From NCBI GenBank assembly GCA_026414725.1, contig JAOAIL010000005.1, positions 30,501 through 78,727 of the forward strand: a stretch of DNA of 48,227 nucleotides, written 5' to 3'. The position numbers were made by a program, and so were the translations under genes. The notes beneath the pieces are model-generated. The model did no database searches. It had not been told where the DNA came from and saw only the letters and a list, made by a program, of their open reading frames with translations. This DNA is from a bacterium (GTDB lineage: Bacteria > Ratteibacteria > UBA8468 > B48-G9 > JAFGKM01). Below, piece by piece: positions 34,482-42,087 of this stretch (the stretch's first letter is position 1; each line of letters starts with the position of its first letter).

Positions 34482-34502
34482 TTTATTTAGATAAGGTATA
34501 AT
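34476..34502 (+). promoter_or_regulatory. Promoter of the RuBisCO-like protein operon
   Basis: TTGAAA (34476-34481) and a perfect TATAAT (34497-34502) with a 15-base spacer; the -10 is in the context ATAAGGTATAAT, identical over 12 bases to the clpC promoter. The start codon of the first gene is 21 bases downstream behind AAGGAGGG. Confidence 0.5.
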
Positions 34503-34523
34503 AAAACTAACAAGGAGGGTAAA

Positions 34524-35489
34524 ATGAAATTGGGTGTGTTTTTAGTTTTATTCGGAGATAGACCTCTTGAAGAGGCACTGGATAAGGTAAAGGAGTTAGG
34601 ACTGGATACAGTGGAGATAGGCACAGGAAACTATCCAGGCAATAGCCACTGTAATCCTGATATACTTTTGAAAAAGCCCGATGAGATAAAAAAGTTTAAA
34701 GAAGCAGTAGGAAGTAGAGGTCTTGAGGTATCAGCACTATCCTGCCATGGAAACCCACTCCATCCAGATAAAAAGATAAGAGAGGCTCACAGAGATGCGC
34801 AGAGAAAAACCATACTTTTAGCAGAAAAGTTAGGAGTACCACGTATTATAACTTTTTCTGGGTGTCCCGGTGAGAGTGAAGATGCAAAATATCCCAACTG
34901 GGTTACCTGCCCCTGGCCTGATGACTTCTCCACAATACTTAAGTGGCAGTGGGAAAAAGAGGTTATTCCTTACTGGAAAGAAGAAGTAAAATTTGCCAGG
35001 GACCATAATGTAAACCAGATATGCCTTGAGATGCATCCTGGGTTTGTCGTATATAATCCTGAAACACTTCTTAAACTACGTGATGCAGCAGGTAAAGAAA
35101 TTGGAGCAAACTTTGACCCCAGCCATCTCTTCTGGCAAGGAATAGACCCCATCGCTGCTGTAAGAAAACTTTCTGGTGCTATATATCATGTCCATGCAAA
35201 AGATACAAAGATAGACCCTTACAATACTTCTATCAATGGTGTTCTTGATACTAAAACATATCTTGATGAGATAAACCGCTCATGGATATTCAGAACCGTC
35301 GGTTATGGACATGGCGCTGATTTCTGGAATGCTTTTGTTTCAAACCTTCGGCTTGTCGGATATGACGGAACATTGAGTATAGAACATGAGGACAGCTTGA
35401 TGAGTACAGAGGAAGGACTTAAAAAAGCCATTGATTTCTTAAAAGCAGTCCTTATCAGACAACCGAAACCAAAGGCATGGTGGACATAA
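34524..35489 (+). CDS. Xylose-isomerase-like TIM-barrel sugar isomerase/epimerase
   Basis: A 321-residue protein of the sugar phosphate isomerase/epimerase (AP endonuclease 2-like) superfamily, which acts on ketoses, inosose or 3-keto acids through a divalent metal. The four predicted metal ligands are Glu169 (CLEMHP), Asp198 (NFDPSH), His224 (YHVHAKD) and Glu287 (SIEHED). YGHGADFW near 261-268 belongs to the active-site rim. It is first in an operon with a GatZ-like protein and a RuBisCO-like protein, so the substrate is likely a sugar or sugar acid passed on to those enzymes. Ribosome site AAGGAGGG is strong. Confidence 0.88.
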   Translation: MKLGVFLVLFGDRPLEEALDKVKELGLDTVEIGTGNYPGNSHCNPDILLKKPDEIKKFKEAVGSRGLEVSALSCHGNPLHPDKKIREAHRDAQRKTILLAEKLGVPRIITFSGCPGESEDAKYPNWVTCPWPDDFSTILKWQWEKEVIPYWKEEVKFARDHNVNQICLEMHPGFVVYNPETLLKLRDAAGKEIGANFDPSHLFWQGIDPIAAVRKLSGAIYHVHAKDTKIDPYNTSINGVLDTKTYLDEINRSWIFRTVGYGHGADFWNAFVSNLRLVGYDGTLSIEHEDSLMSTEEGLKKAIDFLKAVLIRQPKPKAWWT

Positions 35490-35509
35490 AGAGAATTTAG
35501 GAGATAAAA

Positions 35510-36751
35510 ATGTTAGGTAAGTTCCTCTCCCCTGTACAACTTTTTGAAAGATTCAAAACAATAGAGGATATAAGTATTTTATGCATAGGTCCTGTAACAA
35601 CCAGTACAATTATTGCATCACTCCAGGTAGCATATGAATATGATTTCCCTTTATTTCTTATCGCTAGCCGTAATCAGATTGATTCAGATGAACTTGGTGG
35701 TGGTTATCTTAATAAATGGAACCAGCAGAGATTTGTTGATGGTGTAAGAAAACTGGCTGAAGAATATGGATTCCCAAAAGCAATTTATTTTTGCAGGGAC
35801 CACGGTGGACCATGGCAGAGAGATAGAGAACTAACTGAACAGTTAGAACGTGAAAAAGCGTTTAATCTCGGTATATCCTCATTTCTATCAGACCTACATG
35901 CTGGTTTTGATATTCTACATATTGACCCTACCAAAAATCCCTTTCTTAAAGATGGTTCTGACAGCACCGATGTTATCGTTGAAGACACGGTCTCTTTAAT
36001 AATGGCTATAGAGAAAGAACGGATTAAGCATAATATACCCCCCGTATCTTATGAAGTCGGAACAGAAGATATAAAAGGTGGACTGACACAGCCAGAAAAA
36101 TTCCAAAAATTTCTGTATAACCTGAAAAATAAATTGAAAGATAATTCTCTTCCTCTGCCTGATTTAATAGTTGGACAAACAGGAACACTGACAAAATTAG
36201 ATGAAAATTATGGATTTTTTCAACCGGATGTTGCTAAAGAATTATCTGTTATTGCAAAAGAACAGGGATGTCTATTAAAGGAACATAATGCTGATTATCT
36301 TGATGAAGAGACCCTGAAAATGCATCCTGTTCTGGGTATATCCACTGTAAATGTAGCACCTGAATTCGGAGTTACTGAAACAAAGGCACTTATAAGATTA
36401 TCTTACCAAACTCCTGCTGGTAAAAAATTTAGAGAACTTCTTAAAGAAAAGGTATTTTCTGAACCCCGCTGGAGAAAGTGGCTCCCTGAAAACATTAAAA
36501 ATATAAGTGATAGAGATTTTAAGAGTGACCCTGCTCTCTGCTATAAAGTACTGGTAAGTTGTGGACATTACTATATAGAAAGAGAAGATGTTATAGAAAC
36601 AAAGGAAAAGATGTTCCAGAATATTTCTAAAAATGGGTTTGACCCTGAAAAAGAAATTCTCGGAAGTATAAAACAATCAATATTAAGGTATGTCCATGCT
36701 TTTAATATGTCAGGACTGAATAAAAAATTGATGGAGGTTAAAGATGCATAA
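35510..36751 (+). CDS. GatZ/KbaZ-like class II aldolase-associated protein
   Basis: A 413-residue TIM-barrel protein resembling the GatZ/KbaZ family, described as the non-catalytic partner of class II tagatose-1,6-bisphosphate aldolase and formerly annotated as tagatose-6-phosphate kinase. Visible family blocks are ASRNQID (52-58), FCRDHGGPW (94-102), LHIDPT (136-141) and SYEVGTED (180-187). The catalytic GatY/KbaY partner is absent from the window, so it may pair with a distant subunit or act alone. The start follows AGGAG and the end overlaps the RuBisCO-like gene by 8 bases. Confidence 0.85.
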   Translation: MLGKFLSPVQLFERFKTIEDISILCIGPVTTSTIIASLQVAYEYDFPLFLIASRNQIDSDELGGGYLNKWNQQRFVDGVRKLAEEYGFPKAIYFCRDHGGPWQRDRELTEQLEREKAFNLGISSFLSDLHAGFDILHIDPTKNPFLKDGSDSTDVIVEDTVSLIMAIEKERIKHNIPPVSYEVGTEDIKGGLTQPEKFQKFLYNLKNKLKDNSLPLPDLIVGQTGTLTKLDENYGFFQPDVAKELSVIAKEQGCLLKEHNADYLDEETLKMHPVLGISTVNVAPEFGVTETKALIRLSYQTPAGKKFRELLKEKVFSEPRWRKWLPENIKNISDRDFKSDPALCYKVLVSCGHYYIEREDVIETKEKMFQNISKNGFDPEKEILGSIKQSILRYVHAFNMSGLNKKLMEVKDA

Positions 36752-38183
36752 TGTTATAGGTACCGGAAAAAATCTCAAAAATTTTATAGAACATCCTTAT
36801 TTCCAGGTTAAACCTGTAAGCAGTGAAGAAGAGGAAAGTCGCATACTTGAAGAATTAAATATGGAAAGGAATAACAGCCGGGGTCCAAATGTAGAAGTTG
36901 ATTATTATTTTGAGGTTATAAACACCGGCACTCCTATGGATGGATTGAAAAATGCTGCTAAAATGATTATGGAACACGGTACTTTAAAACCCTGGCATAG
37001 TGAAGGTAGTGAAAACACTAAAAAACCAGCACGATATGATGAAAATATGAGCTGGACAACCTCTATAAAACTACTGGGATATAATAAAAAAGAAAGGTTG
37101 GAAGCAGGATTAATCACCATTGCATATCCATTAGAATTTTTTGATAAACAGATTAAAAAATTCCCTCTCGCTCAACTTTTAATGGCTATTGCCAGTGAAC
37201 CTGTAAGTGCCTTTTCATTCTACCGCGGGGCAAGAATTATTGATATACGACTACCTGATATATTAAAAAAACGGCTACCCGGCATTCTATGGCCACATAA
37301 AAGAATTAGAAAATATCTTAATCTCTCTGAAGATGAACCTATCATCGGTACTATTGTAAAACCGAAAACTGGACTAACTCCTTCTCTATTTTCTGATGCA
37401 GTTGTTCAGGCAGCAATGGCAGGCGCAAAGTTTACGAAAGCAGATGAAAATATGCATCTTACTCTCCGAGATATCCCGCGATTTGTCAGCCGAGTTGTAA
37501 AAGACCTGAAAAAAGAAGGGTTTGACCTCGGACGAGAAAACGAAAAACCAAAAGGACCGAGATTTTTATTTGCACCGCATATTACTACAGATTCAGAAGA
37601 TATTATGGACTATGCAAAAGCAGCAATAGAAGCAGGAGCAAATGCATTGATGTTCTCTCCGTACTACAGTGGTGGTTTTCTCAAAATGGCTGAGATTGCC
37701 CAAACATTTGATGTCCCTGTCTATAGCCATACTGCTGGAATGAATATCATCACAGGAAGTACATACTGGGGAATATCTCCAGCAATAATGTACCTTTTTG
37801 CTGCTTATTTCGGGTCAGCATTTATGCAACTGCCTGCTGTAAATAGCTATCTGAAACCTGACGAAACAGAAAAGGCATTGATTCTACCTCGTCTTCAAAA
37901 AGAAAAACTGATTGGGAAAGAAGGTATGACACTAGTTATTGCTGGTGGTCTTGGTCCTGACAATATAGGTCTTAATATGAAATATCTCGGAATAGGTGGA
38001 AAAATGTTTTTAGCAGGTACATCTGTGTACAGCCATCCTGACGGACCATCTTCTGGTGTAAAAGCACTTATCCTCGCTTATCGTGCCTATATAGAAAAAG
38101 GAATAACAGACATATCCAAATTAAAACAGTTTGCAAAGTCAAAAGGCGAAGAAGGAAATGCTCTACTTAAGGCATTGATATAA
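36744..38183 (+). CDS. RuBisCO-like protein (form IV RLP)
   Basis: A 479-residue RuBisCO large-subunit homologue with N-terminal domain (about 50-190) and TIM barrel (200-460). Lys206 and Lys208 (GTIVKPKTG), Lys232, Asp234 and Glu235 (FTKADE), and His329 (YSHTAG) match spinach K175, K177, K201, D203, E204 and H294, so metal binding on a carbamylated lysine and enolisation are possible. The HRAMH motif is lost (SHTAGMN), the loop-6 GxxxGKLEG motif with K334 is absent, and the FGGGT phosphate motif reads FLAGT. CO2 fixation is therefore not expected; isomerase, decarboxylase or transcarboxylase chemistry, as in other form IV proteins, is more likely. GGAGG precedes the start. Confidence 0.9.
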   Translation: MHNVIGTGKNLKNFIEHPYFQVKPVSSEEEESRILEELNMERNNSRGPNVEVDYYFEVINTGTPMDGLKNAAKMIMEHGTLKPWHSEGSENTKKPARYDENMSWTTSIKLLGYNKKERLEAGLITIAYPLEFFDKQIKKFPLAQLLMAIASEPVSAFSFYRGARIIDIRLPDILKKRLPGILWPHKRIRKYLNLSEDEPIIGTIVKPKTGLTPSLFSDAVVQAAMAGAKFTKADENMHLTLRDIPRFVSRVVKDLKKEGFDLGRENEKPKGPRFLFAPHITTDSEDIMDYAKAAIEAGANALMFSPYYSGGFLKMAEIAQTFDVPVYSHTAGMNIITGSTYWGISPAIMYLFAAYFGSAFMQLPAVNSYLKPDETEKALILPRLQKEKLIGKEGMTLVIAGGLGPDNIGLNMKYLGIGGKMFLAGTSVYSHPDGPSSGVKALILAYRAYIEKGITDISKLKQFAKSKGEEGNALLKALI

Positions 38184-38197
38184 TACAGGAGTTTTAA

Positions 38198-38764
38198 GTG
38201 AAACAAAAAAGAGCAACCAGAATAATCATTGGCGGTTCAGGGGGACAGGGGATATTAACAGCAGGTAAGGTCATTTCCTATGCAGCCATAAAACAGAATA
38301 TGAATGTAAGTTGTCTACCCTCATATGGAGCAGAGATGCGTGGTGGTTATGTTTATTGCTCCATAGTTATCTATTCAGCAGAGGATATTGTATCCCCTGT
38401 AAGCACTGAAGTAGATATAGGCGTCTTTTTAGATGAGAACTCATACAGGATGTTACATGGTTATCTTAAAAAAGATGCCTTTGTTATATTAAACTCTTCC
38501 CTTATTGGAAAGTCCTATATATCAGGAACAAAGATAATTAAGATTGAAGCAAGTGAAATCGCTGAAAATTTAGGAAGTATAAAGACAACTAATATGGTAG
38601 CAACGGGCGCAACAGGTTATATCATCAATCATTCCTTCTTTCCTTTTCACCTGAAAAATTTATATTATGGAATAGAACAGGTATTTCCATCAAACGAACT
38701 TGTTGAGATGAGCAAAAAAAGTTTAGAATCTGGCTGGAACATAATAGAAGAAAAATGGAAATAA
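38198..38764 (+). CDS. 2-oxoacid:ferredoxin oxidoreductase gamma subunit (orphan)
   Basis: A 188-residue gamma subunit of the pyruvate/2-ketoacid:ferredoxin oxidoreductase family: GGSGGQGILTAGKVI at 12-26 and SYGAEMRGGYVYCSIVI near 47-63 are diagnostic, and the C-terminal PFHLKNLYYGIEQVF helix is typical. Alpha, beta and delta genes, normally adjacent, are missing here. A beta-type subunit lies at the right edge on the other strand and might be its partner. The start is GTG with AGGAG six bases upstream, 14 bases after the RuBisCO-like gene, so it is in that operon. Confidence 0.9.
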   Translation: MKQKRATRIIIGGSGGQGILTAGKVISYAAIKQNMNVSCLPSYGAEMRGGYVYCSIVIYSAEDIVSPVSTEVDIGVFLDENSYRMLHGYLKKDAFVILNSSLIGKSYISGTKIIKIEASEIAENLGSIKTTNMVATGATGYIINHSFFPFHLKNLYYGIEQVFPSNELVEMSKKSLESGWNIIEEKWK

Positions 38765-40197
38765 AAGATATAGAAAAGGTTAGTGAATATAAATGGATAA
38801 TACCTAAAAAGGAAGATATGAGGGTACCCGGGATACTCTATATCTCTGAAAAACTTCTAAGTAAAGCACTTTCAGACAATGCCCCATTACAGGTTGAAAA
38901 TGTCGCTAAACTCCGTGGTATTGTAAAGTACAGTCTGGCTATGCCTGATGTGCACTGGGGATATGGAGCACCAATAGGAGGAGTGGGTGCCTTTGATTCA
39001 GAAAGTGGTGTGATAGTTCCTGGATTTGTGGGATACGATATCTGTTGTGGGGTCCGGCTTATCAGAACAAATATGCAATACAAAGATATAAAAGACACAT
39101 TACAGCATCTGATAAATTTACTCTTTACCAATATCCCTTCAGGTGTTGGTTCTGAAGGGAATTTATCTTTGAAAAGAAAGGATTTAGAGAAGGTAATTGT
39201 TGAAGGTGCCAGATGGGCTGTAAAAAATGGTTTTGGAATCCAGAGTGATATTGAATGTATTGAGGACTATGGGACAAAAAAAGATGCTAACCCTGATGTA
39301 ATAACCAACCGCGCCTATGAAAGAGGTACTTCACAATTAGGCACACTGGGGTCCGGTAATCATTTTCTTGAAATACAGCAAGTGATAGATGTATATGATA
39401 AAGAAATAGCAGAAAAATTTGGTATATTCAAAGGGCAGATAACCATTATGGTCCATTCAGGCAGCAGGGGTTTTGGTTATCAGATATGTGAGGACTTCTT
39501 AGACAGGTTCGGGAAGGTTGCATTGGACTATGGGATTAAACTTCCTGACAGGCAACTTGCCTGTGCACCCGCTAATTCTAAAGAAGGGAAACAGTACTTA
39601 ATGGCAATGAATGCAGCAGCCAATTACGCCTTTGCTAACAGACAGATTATAACTCACTGGATAAGGGAGACATTTTCTAATGTATTGAAAACACCATGGG
39701 AAAAATTGGAGATGTATACTGTGTATGATGTTGCCCACAATATCTGTAATCTTGAAAAACACAATGTTGATGGTAGAGAAAGATGGCTTTTCATCCATAG
39801 AAAAGGGGCAACACGCGCATTTCCCAAAGGACATCCTGCACTACCTGAAAAGTATAAAGATACAGGACAACCAGTTATCATTCCAGGAACTATGGGAACC
39901 TCTTCATACATACTTGTAGGTACAGAAAAAGCAATGGAAGAGACATGGGGAAGCACCTGTCATGGTGCAGGGAGAACAATGTCAAGACATCAGGCAATTA
40001 AAGAAAGTAAAAACAGAGATATTATAGAAGAACTTGCAGGAAAAGGAATAATGGCAAAAGGTGTGAGTAGAAAAGGACTTGCAGAAGAGATGCCTGATGC
40101 GTATAAAGATATAGATGAAGTTATAAAAGTAGTGGAAGGAGCAGGTCTATCAAAAAAGATAGCGAGGATGGTCCCTCTGGCTGTTATGAAAGGTTAA
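38755..40197 (+). CDS. rtcB: RNA ligase RtcB, archaeal-type long form
   Basis: GTP- and Mn-dependent ligase joining 2',3'-cyclic phosphate or 3'-phosphate ends to 5'-OH ends. The 480-residue length and motifs match the archaeal and metazoan form more than short bacterial RtcB: Asp95 and Cys98 in GYDICCGVRLIR, GSGNHFLEIQ with His203, VHSGSRGFG with His234, His329 (VAHNIC), and the guanylylated His403 in STCHGAGRTMSR. Residue positions line up with the Pyrococcus enzyme almost one to one. No RtcA or RtcR is nearby. It overlaps the gamma subunit gene by 10 bases and closes the operon. Confidence 0.95.
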   Translation: MEIKDIEKVSEYKWIIPKKEDMRVPGILYISEKLLSKALSDNAPLQVENVAKLRGIVKYSLAMPDVHWGYGAPIGGVGAFDSESGVIVPGFVGYDICCGVRLIRTNMQYKDIKDTLQHLINLLFTNIPSGVGSEGNLSLKRKDLEKVIVEGARWAVKNGFGIQSDIECIEDYGTKKDANPDVITNRAYERGTSQLGTLGSGNHFLEIQQVIDVYDKEIAEKFGIFKGQITIMVHSGSRGFGYQICEDFLDRFGKVALDYGIKLPDRQLACAPANSKEGKQYLMAMNAAANYAFANRQIITHWIRETFSNVLKTPWEKLEMYTVYDVAHNICNLEKHNVDGRERWLFIHRKGATRAFPKGHPALPEKYKDTGQPVIIPGTMGTSSYILVGTEKAMEETWGSTCHGAGRTMSRHQAIKESKNRDIIEELAGKGIMAKGVSRKGLAEEMPDAYKDIDEVIKVVEGAGLSKKIARMVPLAVMKG

Positions 40198-40281
40198 TCC
40201 TTTCTGAACTTAAAGATTAAAATCTGCAATTTTCTGTCATTTTCGATTGAAACCAGAAAAAATTCTTTAATTACCCTTCCC

Positions 40282-40310
40282 TTGACACTGACTATCCATA
40301 AAGGTATAAC
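40282..40310 (+). promoter_or_regulatory. Near-consensus sigma-70 promoter of dnaG-rpoD
   Basis: TTGACA (40282-40287), a 17-base spacer and TATAAC (40305-40310). This is the best promoter in the window, 31 bases before the dnaG ATG. An in-frame TTG start for dnaG would coincide with the -35 box, which argues for the ATG at 40342. Confidence 0.75.
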
Positions 40311-40341
40311 CTTTATTATTAAACAAGGCAGGCAAAAGAAA

Positions 40342-42084
40342 ATGGGGAAGTCGGTTTTTTCATCTGCTCAACTTGAAGAGATAATTTCAAAGATTGATAT
40401 AGTAGATATTATATCTGAATACCTAACACTTAAAAAAACAGGCAGGAATTTCAAAGCACTATGTCCTTTCCATCAGGAAAAGACCCCTTCTTTTATTGTA
40501 AACCCTGAAAAACAGATATTCCATTGTTTTGGATGTGGAGCAGGTGGAAATGTCATACGATTTCTTATGAAGATAGACAACATCTCTTTTCCTCAGGCAG
40601 TAGCAATTGCGGCGAAAAAAGCAGGAGTTAAAATATCTGTATCTGAATACACAGAAGATATCAAAACAGATAAAATTTTTAAAGCAAATGAGTTTGCTTC
40701 TAACTGTTATAAAGAGGCACTTTTCTCATCAAAGGGCAGTGATGCGATGAACTACCTTATAAACAGAAATCTCACTGAAAAGGATATAAAATCTTTTCAT
40801 CTTGGCTTTGCACCGGGAATAAAGAACTATCTTGTAAAGAAGATAGAAGAGAAAAAACTTGATAAAGAACCCTATATCAATGCAGGGTTGATAAACAAAG
40901 ATGGGATAGACACATTCAGAAATAGAATTATATTTCCTATTTTTGACATACAGGGAAGAATTAATGGTTTTGGTGGTCGCGCAATGGATGATGAACAACA
41001 ACCAAAATACTTAAACACAGGAGAAAATGCTGTTTTCAATAAAGGACGTATTTTGTATGGTATTCATCAGGCAAAGGCATCAATCAAAGAAAAACAGTTT
41101 GTATTTCTCGTAGAAGGATACTTTGATGTGATTAAACTGCATATAAATGGAATTGAAAATGTTGTGGCACCTATGGGGACTGCTATTACAGATGAACACT
41201 TAAAATTTATAAAACGTTTTACTGAACGTATACTTCTTTCCTTTGATTCTGACGAGGCAGGTATAAATGCAAGTTTAAGAAACCTTGAGAGTATATTAAA
41301 AATGGGATTTGAAACAAAGATATGTCTTTTACCTGTAAATTTTGACCCTGATAGATTTATAGATGAATATGGAATAGAGGCATTTAAAAAAGTGATGGGA
41401 CAGGCAATGGACTTCATTGATTTTGCCCTGAATGTTATCTCAAAAAAATACGATATTAATACACCAAAGGGTAAATCATCCATTGCGAAAGAAATTGTTA
41501 GGTTTATATCCCTTATCCCTGACGAAATTGAAAGGGATGAATATATTAAAAATCTTTCTCTTAAACTCAATACAAATGAAAAATTTTTAAGAGGGTATCT
41601 TGACAATAAAAAGGAAAAATTTAGAAATACCGTTAAAGAAGGAGAAAAGAAAGAATCATATTATACCTCTGCTGAAAATCTTCTTATGGAGATAATACTA
41701 TCTGACAATAAATACTGGCAGGAGTTCCTTGAATGGAAGGGACGGCTAACAAAAAAATTAGAGGCAGTGGCTCTTACATCAAAAGAACTCCTTAATAATA
41801 AAATTGATATCACACCTGCTAATCTTATAAGTTATCTGGATGAAGAGACAGGAACATGGCTTTCAGGCACATTTATGAAGACAACCATTATGGAAAGAAA
41901 ATTAGAAAAAGATAAGAAACAGCAGATATTTCAGGACTGCCTTAAAAAAATCCATAAGTACTGTCTTTCTATAGAATTAGAAGAAACTAAGAAAAAGATA
42001 ACTGAGAAAAAGGAGCTGGGTATTCCATATTATAATGAGATGGAAACCATTCAGAATATACTTTTTGAACTGAAAAAGGAGTAG
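40342..42084 (+). CDS. dnaG: DNA primase
   Basis: Synthesises RNA primers for lagging-strand replication. From ATG 40342 it is 580 residues: the CHC2 zinc finger has Cys41, His44, Cys62 and Cys65 (CPFHQEKTPSF, HCFGCGAGG); the RNA polymerase domain and Toprim domain follow, with FLVEGYFDV and LLSFDSDEAG supplying the catalytic Glu and Asp residues. The C-terminal DnaB-binding region is divergent and Lys/Glu-rich. A longer version starting from TTG 40282 is rejected because that codon is the -35 box. It is followed by rpoD after three bases, the classical macromolecular synthesis operon without rpsU. Confidence 0.94.
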   Translation: MGKSVFSSAQLEEIISKIDIVDIISEYLTLKKTGRNFKALCPFHQEKTPSFIVNPEKQIFHCFGCGAGGNVIRFLMKIDNISFPQAVAIAAKKAGVKISVSEYTEDIKTDKIFKANEFASNCYKEALFSSKGSDAMNYLINRNLTEKDIKSFHLGFAPGIKNYLVKKIEEKKLDKEPYINAGLINKDGIDTFRNRIIFPIFDIQGRINGFGGRAMDDEQQPKYLNTGENAVFNKGRILYGIHQAKASIKEKQFVFLVEGYFDVIKLHINGIENVVAPMGTAITDEHLKFIKRFTERILLSFDSDEAGINASLRNLESILKMGFETKICLLPVNFDPDRFIDEYGIEAFKKVMGQAMDFIDFALNVISKKYDINTPKGKSSIAKEIVRFISLIPDEIERDEYIKNLSLKLNTNEKFLRGYLDNKKEKFRNTVKEGEKKESYYTSAENLLMEIILSDNKYWQEFLEWKGRLTKKLEAVALTSKELLNNKIDITPANLISYLDEETGTWLSGTFMKTTIMERKLEKDKKQQIFQDCLKKIHKYCLSIELEETKKKITEKKELGIPYYNEMETIQNILFELKKE

Positions 42085-42087
42085 GTT

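Noticed and set aside
36744-38183. Genuine CO2-fixing RuBisCO (form II or III).
   Set aside because: Arg295, Lys334 and the canonical phosphate and loop-6 motifs are missing; no phosphoribulokinase or AMP phosphorylase gene is nearby.
40198-40281. Riboswitch or terminator in the rtcB-dnaG gap (AGATT-AA-AATCT at 40214-40225).
   Set aside because: A 5-bp stem with a 2-base loop is not stable, and no conserved riboswitch pattern is recognisable.
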